DNA of 60,936 bases from an uncultured Lachnospiraceae bacterium (GTDB taxonomy: Bacteria; Bacillota; Clostridia; Lachnospirales; Lachnospiraceae): NCBI GenBank assembly GCA_910586405.1, contig CAJUII010000009.1, positions 1 to 60,936 on the forward strand. Direction: 5' to 3'. Shown here in pieces: positions 1 to 9,412 of the stretch. Position 1 is the stretch's first letter, and the number at the start of each line of letters is the position of its first letter. The notes beneath the pieces are model-generated. The model did not search any database. It was not told the DNA's origin and saw nothing but the letters and a program-made list of their open reading frames with translations. The position numbers and the translations under genes are program-made.

Positions 1-1
1 C

Positions 2-553
2 CTACACAACACTTTCCCGAAATGGATCAAGATAATTCAATTGATTCTCCTCAAACTTCTGCTCTAATGCCTCCAATCCCTTATGTTTTTTATAGTTTCT
101 TTCTGTCTCCGTAATAGGAAGAAGCCACAAAAATTGTATCATTTTTGAATCAATTTGACACTTTTCAAGGACAGGTCCATCCAGATACGGCAAGGATAAT
201 AAACCATATCTTTGAGTTGACGCTGGATACCAAGAACAGCCAAAATTAACGGTATGTCCCCATCCCAAATTCCCTCCTGTCACATGATAATGAGCAATAA
301 CAGTGAGCAATTCAATCAGAAAATCATGTTCAACAGGTGAGAACATATGGAGTTCAATTGCGTTTCGCCCTTCATAATCAGACATTCCACAAGTAGCATA
401 AATCCACATGTTCCGTTTACGATTTGGCGAAAATTTCAAGATTGTAAAATTATCAGGTAATTCATTGACAGGTCCTTTGTTGAAATGATATTCTGTAAAT
501 TTTCCCAAATAGTTCGTATAATGTTCTTTTATTTCCTGCCGATCTTCCATCAC
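2..553 (-). CDS. SUFU (suppressor of fused) domain protein
   Basis: A 183-residue soluble protein with no signal peptide or membrane segment. The stretch IYATCGMSDYEG at about residues 51-62, the following charged beta-strand pattern and the overall length match bacterial suppressor-of-fused (SUFU) family proteins. In bacteria this family is known mainly as immunity proteins of polymorphic-toxin loci, where they bind and neutralise a toxin. No toxin gene is visible here, but the window ends 2 bases past the stop codon, so the neighbour on that side cannot be seen. Function as an immunity protein is inference; family assignment is from recognised motifs only. Confidence 0.72.
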   Translation of the reverse strand: MMEDRQEIKEHYTNYLGKFTEYHFNKGPVNELPDNFTILKFSPNRKRNMWIYATCGMSDYEGRNAIELHMFSPVEHDFLIELLTVIAHYHVTGGNLGWGHTVNFGCSWYPASTQRYGLLSLPYLDGPVLEKCQIDSKMIQFLWLLPITETERNYKKHKGLEALEQKFEENQLNYLDPFRESVV

Positions 554-561
554 ACTTTACC

Positions 562-759
562 TCATTTACTCTTCTCTTCCAAATACTGATTCACGGTCTT
601 CTCAATGGATTCCCGCGAGATCGGATAATGAAACTCCTTGATAATCCTGTCCACGGTGTACCCATGATCGACCAGATGCCTGATTGCACCGCCGTAGGCA
701 AAATCTTTCGTGAAATTTGACAATGCTTCCTCAAAATAACCATGATTTTGTTCTTCCAT
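562..759 (-). CDS. Small unknown acidic protein (65 aa)
   Basis: The start is placed at the ATG at 759, because GAAAGGA lies about 10 bases upstream; a longer reading from 786 has no such site. The product is soluble and mostly helical, with a conserved-looking pattern YGGAIRHLVDHGYTVDRIIKEF that could be a small helix-turn-helix-like bundle. I do not recognise the family. It lies 8 bases upstream of the SUFU gene on the same strand, so the two are probably co-transcribed. No function is claimed. Confidence 0.6.
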   Translation of the reverse strand: MEEQNHGYFEEALSNFTKDFAYGGAIRHLVDHGYTVDRIIKEFHYPISRESIEKTVNQYLEEKSK

Positions 760-789
760 TCTGTCACAATTCCTTTCTTCAAACACATT

Positions 790-1470
790 CTAAATCTCAT
801 CTACAGACAAAACACCCTTTAATTTTTGCAGAACGCCAATATAGTCCTCTCGGTTTGTCTTTGGCGGAATGCGAAATGTCACCACAATCTGAAAATACTG
901 CCCCTTTGCCTTTGGCTTATCCACATGAAAGCTGTCTACCAAGCAGTTATCCTCTTTGAGCTGCCTTGACACATGGGTAATTGCCTTGCCGTCCTCAACC
1001 TCGATGTAGAGTGTCAGATACCGCGAATACCGATATACTTTACGCTCAATCCATGGCACCATATGCACGCCAAACAACCATACCGCGGTGAGAATGACCG
1101 CACCGTCAAGAAAACCAATGCCCACTGCAAGACCAATGCATGCACAGGTCCAGATACTTGCCGCAGAAGTCAGTCCCTTAATCTGGTGTCCAGAAACCAA
1201 GATCGACCCTGCACCCAGAAAACCGACACCGCTGATAACCTGCGCTGCGATTCTCGAAATATCTAACCGCTCTGGGTAGAGTGCTTCCAGATACTGCTCC
1301 ATCAACATCACCATCGCGGCGCCAAGGCATACAGTGATCGTTGTCCGTGCGCCGCCGCCGCGGCGCTTTGCCCCTCTGTCAATCCCTATCACAATCCCAA
1401 GCACCAGCGAAAACACTATCCGCACGAAAATATTCTGCCACGTCCATTCAGAGAACCTCATTGTAAACAT
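790..1470 (-). CDS. MgtC/SapB family inner-membrane protein
   Basis: A 226-residue protein, starting at the ATG at 1470 behind AAGGAGG. The N-terminal ~145 residues hold four to five hydrophobic segments with the MgtC/SapB signature: IGIDRGAKRRGGGARTTITVCLGAA, then QVISGVGFLGAGSIL and GLTSAASIWTCACIGLAVGIG. The C-terminal ~75 residues form a soluble ACT-like domain seen in many MgtC homologues. MgtC proteins sit in the cytoplasmic membrane and are linked to growth at low Mg2+ and to control of ATP synthase; none of this can be shown for this protein from sequence. The gene upstream on the same strand is dtd. Confidence 0.88.
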   Translation of the reverse strand: MFTMRFSEWTWQNIFVRIVFSLVLGIVIGIDRGAKRRGGGARTTITVCLGAAMVMLMEQYLEALYPERLDISRIAAQVISGVGFLGAGSILVSGHQIKGLTSAASIWTCACIGLAVGIGFLDGAVILTAVWLFGVHMVPWIERKVYRYSRYLTLYIEVEDGKAITHVSRQLKEDNCLVDSFHVDKPKAKGQYFQIVVTFRIPPKTNREDYIGVLQKLKGVLSVDEI

Positions 1471-1540
1471 AACTGCTGCCCTCCTTTTCTTCCCGATGTC
1501 CGAATATTGCACCTGCCAATCATCAATGCACTGGTACCTT

Positions 1541-1993
1541 CTACCGCACAATCTCATCTGAGTCCAGCACAATTGTAAACGGCCCGTCATTTAACAGCGA
1601 TACCTTCATCTCTGCCCCAAAAGAACCATGCTCTGCACGAAACCCTTTTTTCTCAATCTCCTCAATACAATATTCATACAGCTCATTTGCCTTGTCCGGC
1701 TTTCCAGCCAAAGTAAATGATGGCCTGTTTCCCTTCCGGCAGTCTGCATACAGCGTAAATTGCGAGATAATCAAAAACTCACCCCTCACATCTGCAATTG
1801 ACAGATTTGTCTTTCCATCTGCATCATCGAAAATGCGCAGCTTCGACAGCTTGTCAATCATCTTGTCCGCAATCTGCCTGTCGTCGCTGTCAGCCACGCC
1901 CACAAAAACCAAAAGCCCATGACCGATTTGTCCAATCACTTCCTGCTCCACAGACACACTCGCCTCACGCACCCTCTGAACTACAAAACGCAT
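1541..1993 (-). CDS. dtd: D-aminoacyl-tRNA deacylase
   Basis: A 150-residue protein. The start is set at the ATG at 1993, which follows GGAGGA and gives the family's typical MRFVVQRVREASVSV beginning. DTD hydrolyses D-amino acids mischarged onto tRNA, using the Ser-Gln and Gly-cisPro motifs; both are visible as FLIISQFTLYADC at about residues 74-86 and NDGPFTIVLDS near the C terminus. Length equals the usual ~150 residues. It is a cytoplasmic homodimer in the family. It stands 70 bases upstream of the mgtC-like gene in the same direction, a housekeeping gene with no obvious functional link to it. Confidence 0.95.
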   Translation of the reverse strand: MRFVVQRVREASVSVEQEVIGQIGHGLLVFVGVADSDDRQIADKMIDKLSKLRIFDDADGKTNLSIADVRGEFLIISQFTLYADCRKGNRPSFTLAGKPDKANELYEYCIEEIEKKGFRAEHGSFGAEMKVSLLNDGPFTIVLDSDEIVR

Positions 1994-2076
1994 ATCGTTT
2001 TCCTCCATCTTCAAAAATAACTCATGCGGCAGACTAGATAGTATCCTATCCTGTGTCAGCCACACAAGTTATCAGT

Positions 2077-2682
2077 TTAAACCAGCAGTTTCTCCAACGC
2101 CTCACAAGCCTGCTCGTAACTTGCAAAAACAATCCCTTTCATGCCAAGCGCCCGCGCCGCCTCAACATTTTCTTCCCGGTCGTCGATAAAGACACACTCC
2201 TCGGCACAAAGTCCGTATTCACCCAAAAGATGCTCATAGATGTCTGCATTTGGCTTGACCATCTTCACAAAACCGGAGACTACTTTTCCATCTACTTGCT
2301 CGAGAAACGGAAAACATCCGCATTCCGTGTGGAGTTCAAAAATCTCCCGCGGATAATTAGAAAGCAGATACACCTTCAATCCAGCCTGCTTCAACCGCTC
2401 AATCCACTGTACCGCGTATGCATAAGGCTCTACCAGCTTGTCGCGGTTGTCCCACACCCGATTAAATGCATCAAGATGATCTTGATTGTCCTCTCGAAAA
2501 TGTTTTAGAATCTCTGCTTCCTCGTAAATGCCATGATCGAGTTCGCCCCACCAAGGACTGCCAAAGACAGTTTTTTCAAATATTTTTTGCGTCTCCTCTG
2601 GAAGCTGCAAATCCTCCATAAGCGCGCGCCAGCGGAAATCCACCAGCACATTTCCAATATCAAACACTACATTCTTTATCAT
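2077..2682 (-). CDS. HAD-IA hydrolase, YihX-like (sugar-phosphate phosphatase)
   Basis: A 201-residue HAD-superfamily protein. Motif I reads VVFDIGNVLVDF, with Gly where most HADs have the second Asp, as in YihX-type alpha-D-glucose-1-phosphate phosphatases. Motif II is LLSNYP at about residue 108, motif III includes MVKPNADIY, and motif IV is CVFIDDREENVEAA. The start codon overlaps the stop of the upstream UDP-sugar pyrophosphorylase gene as ATGA at 2679-2682, so translation is probably coupled. A role in removing phosphate from glucose-1-phosphate or a related sugar phosphate is inferred from the YihX-like motif and this neighbour. Confidence 0.85.
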   Translation of the reverse strand: MIKNVVFDIGNVLVDFRWRALMEDLQLPEETQKIFEKTVFGSPWWGELDHGIYEEAEILKHFREDNQDHLDAFNRVWDNRDKLVEPYAYAVQWIERLKQAGLKVYLLSNYPREIFELHTECGCFPFLEQVDGKVVSGFVKMVKPNADIYEHLLGEYGLCAEECVFIDDREENVEAARALGMKGIVFASYEQACEALEKLLV

Positions 2683-3905
2683 AATGCCACACCATTTTTC
2701 TGTAAAAGCGCTCTTGCGCTCTCCACAGAGTCCACACCTGACTTATTTTTGATCGGTGCAAATTCATAGTCGCGCACCACCTCATACGACAGACAATTAT
2801 CAAACATATGAATCATATCCAGCACCAAAAGCTCAAACTTATAGCCGTTTGGCGACTCTGGTTTAACCAATACACCCTTTTCATCAATAAAGGGAATCTT
2901 TTTCTCGACGACATGCACTGTCATCTTCTGACTTGAAATCTCTTCAAGCTGGTCCACGCGAAACAGATAGTTCAAAATCACGCCAAAGTTATACGATAAC
3001 TCACCATTTGCCTCCCTTGAATTGATAATTTCCTCCGTCATCTCATAATATTCTACGATCGAAGGCTTACCATCTTCAAGACAGAGCACGCCAATCTTTT
3101 CCTCCGGGTCTGCCTTCCTGACAACCTTAGCGCCGCTCACGCACCCTGAGTCGATCGTCGCACCCACAAACACAGGGTCAGCAATGCGCTGTAACACGTT
3201 ATCCACTGCAAAGATATTCAGCCACTCAACGCCTCTTGCCTTGACATCCTTCAAGACACCGGTGACTTCCATGGAATAAAACCATCCGCCATTTCCATTG
3301 GGCGAGAGCGACAGCGAATCCGCCGACTCCATATAGAGCTTTCCCTGAAAATCAACAGAAGGCGCCATCTCCTGTTTGAAGAATTTGACAAAATCTTTGG
3401 GATAACCAAAATAGTTTTTCTCCTCAAAAAAGGCGATAGTCTCGTCATGATTTTTGTCGCTGGTCATGACATACAGCGGCACAAAACAGCCTGCCTTGTC
3501 CGTCACGTCCATTAAATTTCTGATCAGACGCTCGAAGATATAGATTTCCTTCGTCAGACCAATATTGTATTTTCCTTTCGGTCCGTCCGAGCCAAGACGG
3601 GTTCCCTGACCGCCTGCGAGCAGCACCGCACCGACTTTGCCTGCCCTGATGGCGCCGAGTCCGATCTCTTCATATTTTGCCTTGTTCTCTTCAATCTGTG
3701 TCACTTCAAGCGCGGACAGCGGTTCGAGTTTTCCCCTCTCCTGCGAAAGCTCCTTGTGCCCTGCCATCTCGACAATCGACCAGTCAATCCGCTCAATCTG
3801 CGCAGCAAGTTTTTCTTTTCCTTTATCGTCGAGCTTTTGATAAGCCTCAAAAATATGCTCTTGTCCGTGTTCTTTTAGTACGTTTAACAGTTCATTTTCC
3901 TTCAT
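2679..3905 (-). CDS. UDP-sugar pyrophosphorylase (UDPGP type 1 family)
   Basis: A 408-residue nucleotidyltransferase. The signature LLAGGQGTRLGSDGPKGKYNIGL at about residues 95-117 binds UTP; further family motifs are VEWLNIFAVDNVLQRIADP (metal and sugar contacts) and YKFELLVLDMIHMFDNC. The family joins UTP with glucose-1-phosphate, GlcNAc-1-phosphate or related sugars to make UDP-sugars for the envelope. The start is the ATG at 3905 with AAGGA nine bases upstream, rather than the GTG two codons earlier. The gene is followed, with a 4-base overlap, by a YihX-like phosphatase, suggesting shared sugar-1-phosphate metabolism. The exact sugar cannot be decided from sequence. Confidence 0.88.
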   Translation of the reverse strand: MKENELLNVLKEHGQEHIFEAYQKLDDKGKEKLAAQIERIDWSIVEMAGHKELSQERGKLEPLSALEVTQIEENKAKYEEIGLGAIRAGKVGAVLLAGGQGTRLGSDGPKGKYNIGLTKEIYIFERLIRNLMDVTDKAGCFVPLYVMTSDKNHDETIAFFEEKNYFGYPKDFVKFFKQEMAPSVDFQGKLYMESADSLSLSPNGNGGWFYSMEVTGVLKDVKARGVEWLNIFAVDNVLQRIADPVFVGATIDSGCVSGAKVVRKADPEEKIGVLCLEDGKPSIVEYYEMTEEIINSREANGELSYNFGVILNYLFRVDQLEEISSQKMTVHVVEKKIPFIDEKGVLVKPESPNGYKFELLVLDMIHMFDNCLSYEVVRDYEFAPIKNKSGVDSVESARALLQKNGVAL

Positions 3906-4034
3906 GACCACTTTTCCTTAACCTTTCATAAATGCTTCAAAATAATTCCATCGTTCATTACTTAACAATACTACATTTTATGGTTTCTTGTAAACACCTA
4001 TACGCCAAAAAGTCAATTTCGAATACACGCGTAC

Positions 4035-4068
4035 AAAAAAGGAAGCATATCTCAACAGATATGCTTCC
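4035..4068 (-). terminator. Rho-independent terminator after the Lhr-type helicase
   Basis: A perfect 12-bp stem (4041-4052 with 4057-4068) with a 4-base loop; on the minus strand it is followed by six U residues (4035-4040). It ends the transcript of the helicase gene and isolates it from the UDPGP gene. The remainder of 3906-4184 shows nothing else I can name. Confidence 0.9.
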
Positions 4069-4184
4069 TCCTGTGGTCAGAAGGGGCTCTTGTATGTCAC
4101 AAAATCCCGCTTTTATTATATCATATCCAACTGTAAACGCACTGTCCATTTCTTCACAAAATCTTACCGTTTTTGCACATCAGA

Positions 4185-7100
4185 CTATCGATAGAGCACA
4201 TAATCCTGCATTTCCCGGAAAAATCCTGCGCGCGTCAGCGCCTCTCCTGCGAAATCAGGATAGTTCTTGACTACGATGCGCTTGAGAGTCGTAAACAGCC
4301 CGCCCTTTTTATAGCACGCTGCAAAATCAGTCAGACACGCCTCCGTCAACGCCTCCTCAAACACGCGCAGGGTGTTTCCCTGCCGCTCCATGACAGCCAC
4401 CGGCACACCTCCATAACATGCGACAGCACTCCCTGGCACATTGATGAAACTGCGCCCTTCTTTGTGTGTCAGAATCTTTCCCCAGCACTGCACAGGATCT
4501 GCCGCATTTACCCAGACAAGCTTTTTTTGTGAAGGCTGCTGGTTCCTCATAAGCTGCCGCACCACCGATTCATACTCGGCTCCGCGGATAAACTGTGCAC
4601 CGGAAAGTCCCTCAATGAAATATCCCCGCCTTGCCTGCCCTGTGTACTCCCATACCCGCAGTATAGACAACGCCTCCTGCCATGAAAGTCCGCATACCGC
4701 CGCAGTCTCCCGACAGACAATCACACAGCGGTCAAAACACTGCTCCAATGCCGCTTTCATAGATTCTTCCTGTAACTGTCCTTCTGTCTTTTGTCGCAAT
4801 GGACGCACTATATCCCACCTGCCAGCGCGCAAAGCCTTTACATGCATACTCACCCGCTGTTTCGCAGTCACCTTTTTCGCCCGCTCCTGGTCCAGCCACT
4901 GCCGCACTGGAACGAAGCTGTCTGCGCAGACCAGTCCTTTCTCCAACAAAGACATTAATGTGTCATACGGGGATTCACTGCCAAGCACACTGTTCAAGGA
5001 CTGCATAAAGCTGGCGCCCCGTTTTTGCAGCGTATCATACAAGCACTTCTCTTTCTCTGTCAAAAGCTTGTCATCCGTATCATTTTCTCTGCTTTCTGAC
5101 ACTGCGTCCCAATCAATCTCCTCCTGCAAATCAAACCGCAAGCCACCCTTGCCCTCCATATGCCAAAACATCTCACCCTCGGCAAGATAGGCATCCAACA
5201 CCGACTCGCGATAATGATTTACCCAGCGCGGCAGCAGGATTCCTTCCCAATACGAAACCGGAAGCACTACTCCTGCGTAATATTTCAAGACGTTTGGAAT
5301 ACAGTCCTTTGCAGGGGCACTAGATTCCATGCGCGACAACATCAACGCAGCGTAAGCCTGTGCAGGACAAGTCTGCACTTCACTGCGGCGATTTTTCAAG
5401 GTTTGTATACAAGCGCGGCGGTAGAGTTCTGCATGATAATACTTGTCATCCTGCTTTACTGCTTCCTCGCGGGCGCATAGCGCATCTAAGACACGCTGTG
5501 CAAGAACAGGCTGCCAGCCATAGCGCTCGGCTGTCTCAGCGGCATTTGCAGCACCGCGGTAACGCAGCATCCGCCGGACAATCTGAAGCTGTTCCTCACA
5601 GTGCGTTGTGCTGTCTGACCAAACTGCGGTGTCAAGCGCCACGGCATATTTTTCAGCCTCCTCCGCCGCAATCCACAAACCCTGTTCGAGATAGAACACC
5701 CTGCCATTTTGCGCTAGGCTATCCAACCATTCCACAGGCACATCCAACTCCCCTGCTGCCAGATCTCCTTCTGTCATGAGCAGTGCATGCAGCTGCCGCG
5801 CATCCTTTGGCAGCTTTTCCCTGATCAGATGATTCTCCTGAATCTGCAATAACTCCTGATTTCCAGGCTTTATTGCCTCCCTGAGCATATCCTCCACCGC
5901 CGTGTGGATGCCCCGCGGCATGGGTGCATAATCATACATTACCGCCGCTTCCTGCGCCCACTGCAACGGGAGAGACATGGGTGAGGCGATCTCCGTATGA
6001 ATCTCGCGCACCTTCACAGTGCCGGCGCAGATCTCACACAACAGCTCCCTCACACCCTCGACATCCCACAGTTCCTGCATACACTCCCGTCTGGTCTCAC
6101 GTATCAGAGGATGTTCGTTCTCGCGCACTACTTGCTCTAACAATTCAGCGCTTTTTAACCGCTGCCGCCATAGCGGCTGACGGCTGTTCTTGCGTACCCC
6201 CATCATTAACGCTCTGCCGCAATTATAACGAAATGCCATGTTAAAAACCGGAGCCGCCGGAAGCAGTATCTCCAATTTTCTGACACAAGTGTCAGGATCA
6301 ATGCTTTGCAGCACCCCCTCTGGGAGCGATCTGCTTCCATACGAGTACAGTAGAAATCCGTCTTCCTCATCCACACTGCCGATCTCTGTTCCGAGTTGTT
6401 CTCTTGCTGCCTGCGCCGCTAACAAAGACAGCGGCGCATTGATTCGCCTCCCAAATACAGAGTGAAACATCAATTGACTGTTTCCCGATGAATCTTTAAA
6501 GTGTTCCACCAAAATAGTCTTATCATCCTGCAAACCTCCAAGCGCTTTGATCTGCCGTTCCAGATAGCCCGCAGCAAGCGAAACTGCCGTCTCATCAAGC
6601 CCCATTTTGCACAGTGCTTTCGGAAGTTCTTTGTCCTCATACGCCTGCTGTAACATGTGAAACATTCGACCAAATGCCTCTCCTGTGCGTCTGTCTCTGC
6701 CTTTGATCTCTCCTTTCCAGAAGGGCAGTCTGGCACCCTCAACTTTTGCCTGTACCACAGTTACTATATCCCTGCTGATATTTGTTATTTTCCATGCAAA
6801 TGCACCGAGAATGAAACGATCACCCTTTTGGGACTCATAGACAAATTCTTCGTCAACCTCCCCTAGCTTCACCCCGTCCTCTGTCTTTACTGTATAGAGT
6901 CCCTTGTCAGGAATCGTACCGCCCGCTGAGACCGCAAGCATTCTGCTGTAGCCGTCCCCCTCCACGCGCTCATGAATCCTGTCATACAAAATTCTTGGAC
7001 GCACTGGCAAATCGCGCGCATGTTCATAATCTCCTGCAAGCATACAGAGCACTGACTTGACATCCTCCATCGTAATATCGCGAAAATTCCACGCGCGCGG

Positions 7101-8390
7101 CAGAATTTCCATCACCTCATTTACTGTATAGCCCCGAAATGCCGCCATGGAAACAAGATGCTGTGCAAGTACATCCAGGCAGAGCACAGGCGGATGAATG
7201 TGCTCTACACCGCCCTGCCTTGCAAGCTGTGCCGTCATGCCGCAGGAAACACATTCCGCCGCTGTCCTGGGAAAAAGATACATGACACTCGTCCGTCCCG
7301 GATTGTGTCCAGCGCGCCCAAGGCGCTGCATAGTGCTCGAAACTGTGCGCGGGCAGCCAATCTGCAATACTTTGTCAATCTCACCTACATCAATTCCAAG
7401 CTCCATAGATGATGTGGCACACAAAAGCCGCAGACTTCCGCCGCGCAGCGCTTCCTCCGTCTCCTTTCGCTGCTCTTTTGAAAGACTGCCATGATGTACG
7501 CGCGCAAAGTCTTCCCCGCCGATATTGTTCACGTAATATGCCAATTTTTCCGCGTATCTTCTGCCCTCGACAAAGGCGATCACACTGCGGCTTCCCTGAC
7601 AATACTGATACACCAGCGCACTCAGCTCCTCCCAGACAGGGTCTTTTCTCCTGAGTCTGACAGAATCCGCATAAGGACCCAGTATATCGAGGCGGATTTC
7701 TTTTTTCATGACAGGCGCTGCGATCAGAACCTCCTCCGGCGCCAGATACTTCGCTGCTTCAGACAAAGGTTCTATCGTCGCAGAGAGTCCTATTCGCTGT
7801 AAAGGCGCACCGCACAGCACATCCAGACGCGCAAGGGAGAGCATGAGATGCGCTCCCCGTTTGGTGTCAATCAACGCATGCAGCTCATCAATGATCACCG
7901 CTTTTGCCGTCGCCAGCACATTCTGTCCCGTCTTGCTAGTCAACATCAAATACAACGATTCCGGTGTGATGATCAGGATGTGCGGCGGTCTTTTGACCAT
8001 CTGCTGCCTGTCTCTTTGTGGCGTGTCGCCTGTTCGAATGCCAACAGTAATCTCCTCTTTTGATCCGATGCCGTTACCAATCCCATCCAGCGGACGCCGC
8101 AGATTCTCGCGAATATCAGCCGCAAGCGACTTTAGCGGCGACACATAGATTAGCCAGAGTTCCTCCTTTAAGGTTCCTTCCATTGCCTGACGCTTCATCT
8201 GGTCAAGAAAAACAAGGAACGCAGAAAGTGTCTTTCCCGTTCCTGTAGGCGCTGATACCAGCACATGCTGTCCTGATTTGATGCCTGGCCACGCCTCCTT
8301 CTGTACCGGCGTCGGTTCTCCAAGCGTATTTTGAAACCATTCTTGCGTTTCTTTCTCAAAAAGTGATAATACATTTGTCATTGGATTCAA
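4185..8390 (-). CDS. lhr: Lhr-type large DEAD/DEAH-box ATP-dependent helicase
   Basis: A 1401-residue superfamily-2 helicase. The N-terminal core has Q-motif-like PTPVQKEAWPGI, Walker A SAPTGTGKTLSAFL (about 49-62), Walker B IIDELHAL, SAT in GLSATIEP, and motif VI QRLGRAGHNPG. This core is followed by the winged-helix and Lhr-specific domains and a long C-terminal extension, as in full-length Lhr proteins of about 1500 residues. Lhr helicases translocate 3'-5' on single-stranded DNA and take part in DNA repair. The start is either TTG 8390, 8 bases after GGAG, or ATG 8381. It appears to be transcribed alone, with a terminator at 4035-4068. Confidence 0.93.
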   Translation of the reverse strand: MNPMTNVLSLFEKETQEWFQNTLGEPTPVQKEAWPGIKSGQHVLVSAPTGTGKTLSAFLVFLDQMKRQAMEGTLKEELWLIYVSPLKSLAADIRENLRRPLDGIGNGIGSKEEITVGIRTGDTPQRDRQQMVKRPPHILIITPESLYLMLTSKTGQNVLATAKAVIIDELHALIDTKRGAHLMLSLARLDVLCGAPLQRIGLSATIEPLSEAAKYLAPEEVLIAAPVMKKEIRLDILGPYADSVRLRRKDPVWEELSALVYQYCQGSRSVIAFVEGRRYAEKLAYYVNNIGGEDFARVHHGSLSKEQRKETEEALRGGSLRLLCATSSMELGIDVGEIDKVLQIGCPRTVSSTMQRLGRAGHNPGRTSVMYLFPRTAAECVSCGMTAQLARQGGVEHIHPPVLCLDVLAQHLVSMAAFRGYTVNEVMEILPRAWNFRDITMEDVKSVLCMLAGDYEHARDLPVRPRILYDRIHERVEGDGYSRMLAVSAGGTIPDKGLYTVKTEDGVKLGEVDEEFVYESQKGDRFILGAFAWKITNISRDIVTVVQAKVEGARLPFWKGEIKGRDRRTGEAFGRMFHMLQQAYEDKELPKALCKMGLDETAVSLAAGYLERQIKALGGLQDDKTILVEHFKDSSGNSQLMFHSVFGRRINAPLSLLAAQAAREQLGTEIGSVDEEDGFLLYSYGSRSLPEGVLQSIDPDTCVRKLEILLPAAPVFNMAFRYNCGRALMMGVRKNSRQPLWRQRLKSAELLEQVVRENEHPLIRETRRECMQELWDVEGVRELLCEICAGTVKVREIHTEIASPMSLPLQWAQEAAVMYDYAPMPRGIHTAVEDMLREAIKPGNQELLQIQENHLIREKLPKDARQLHALLMTEGDLAAGELDVPVEWLDSLAQNGRVFYLEQGLWIAAEEAEKYAVALDTAVWSDSTTHCEEQLQIVRRMLRYRGAANAAETAERYGWQPVLAQRVLDALCAREEAVKQDDKYYHAELYRRACIQTLKNRRSEVQTCPAQAYAALMLSRMESSAPAKDCIPNVLKYYAGVVLPVSYWEGILLPRWVNHYRESVLDAYLAEGEMFWHMEGKGGLRFDLQEEIDWDAVSESRENDTDDKLLTEKEKCLYDTLQKRGASFMQSLNSVLGSESPYDTLMSLLEKGLVCADSFVPVRQWLDQERAKKVTAKQRVSMHVKALRAGRWDIVRPLRQKTEGQLQEESMKAALEQCFDRCVIVCRETAAVCGLSWQEALSILRVWEYTGQARRGYFIEGLSGAQFIRGAEYESVVRQLMRNQQPSQKKLVWVNAADPVQCWGKILTHKEGRSFINVPGSAVACYGGVPVAVMERQGNTLRVFEEALTEACLTDFAACYKKGGLFTTLKRIVVKNYPDFAGEALTRAGFFREMQDYVLYR

Positions 8391-8470
8391 TTTTCACACT
8401 CCACCCTCTACTCTCCATACAAGCTACGAAGTACCTGTGCACTCTGTGCAGGTTCACTGCCAAAAGCTTC

Positions 8471-9346
8471 TTATTTTTGCGGCAGAAACACCTTGCTGAA
8501 CGCCTCATAGTTTCTCAGATTGCGCGGACTGCAATAAACTGCAAATTCGATGACCTGAAAATCATACAGAAATTCCTGTACCACTTCATAAAACGCTTCC
8601 GATACCGCCCACGCCGGATTCTGAAACGCACCACATCCAAATGCACCGAGGATTATAACCTCCTCTTTTTCCTTCTTTGCGATGGACAATATTTTTCGAA
8701 GCCGTTTTTGATGTAAAGCTTTTAACTGCTCAACAGACAGGTGAGACACCTTAGCGCCGCTGCCTGGATTCATTGCATTAGAAGGCTTTTCACGCAGATT
8801 TGGCGCAGCACAAGTGATGACGTCCACACTGTACCACGCATCTTCCTCCATGAGCTGACATGCAGGATCATCCGTCTTGAACACCACCACACCCGGCGTA
8901 AAAATACAGTCATCATTGTAGGTCGCATCCATTTTTCCCTGTTTTAAATGCATCTTGTGCTGCTGATAAAAATCGTTGTAAATCGTTTCTACACTGAGAT
9001 TGGGATAGAGCGTGCTGCATCTGCATATACATTCCTCCTGCGCAGACGCACCATTTTCTACACCGCCGCCAGGCTTTGTCGCAGACGCAAAATTATGGAC
9101 ACAGACTTTGAATCCCTTGTAATCCTTATTTCCTGCTGCCTCAAGACTGCGCTTCTTAGAGACAACGACTTTGGCTGGTTTTTCATAACGTCTTGAATTG
9201 TCTACGATGCAGTTTGTATCTTCAGCAATGATATACTGTCTCTGCCTCGACAAAGCAATTGCGCTGCTTAATGTCTCGTTTGTCCTGCAAATTTCCATTG
9301 TATCCTGAAAAATTTCTTTGTAGAGTATCCTTCTATCATATGACAT
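8471..9346 (-). CDS. Microbial-type PARG (TIGR02452/DUF2263 macrodomain-like) protein
   Basis: A 291-residue protein. The ATG at 9346 follows AAGGAGA at good spacing. The sequence HNFASATKPGGGVENGASAQEECICRCSTLY at about residues 86-116 carries the poly(ADP-ribose) glycohydrolase signature: a GGG loop and the catalytic Q-E-E. The C-terminal half has IILGAFGCGAFQNP, the second phosphate-binding loop of macrodomain folds. Bacterial PARG-like enzymes hydrolyse ADP-ribose from proteins or nucleic acids. No ADP-ribosyltransferase such as DarT is adjacent, so the substrate is unknown. It has its own promoter (9378-9406). Confidence 0.85.
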   Translation of the reverse strand: MSYDRRILYKEIFQDTMEICRTNETLSSAIALSRQRQYIIAEDTNCIVDNSRRYEKPAKVVVSKKRSLEAAGNKDYKGFKVCVHNFASATKPGGGVENGASAQEECICRCSTLYPNLSVETIYNDFYQQHKMHLKQGKMDATYNDDCIFTPGVVVFKTDDPACQLMEEDAWYSVDVITCAAPNLREKPSNAMNPGSGAKVSHLSVEQLKALHQKRLRKILSIAKKEKEEVIILGAFGCGAFQNPAWAVSEAFYEVVQEFLYDFQVIEFAVYCSPRNLRNYEAFSKVFLPQK

Positions 9347-9377
9347 TGCGTTTCTCCTTTTTCTTATTATTAGTTTA

Positions 9378-9406
9378 ATAATATCATTATAGAAAAACAT
9401 TGTCAA
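9378..9406 (-). promoter_or_regulatory. Sigma-A type promoter of the PARG-like gene
   Basis: On the minus strand, TTGACA (9401-9406) and TATTAT (9378-9383) are separated by 17 bases, about 30 bases before the ribosome-binding site of the PARG-like gene. The gene is thus probably expressed independently of the RNase H gene upstream. Confidence 0.75.
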
Positions 9407-9412
9407 CAACAA

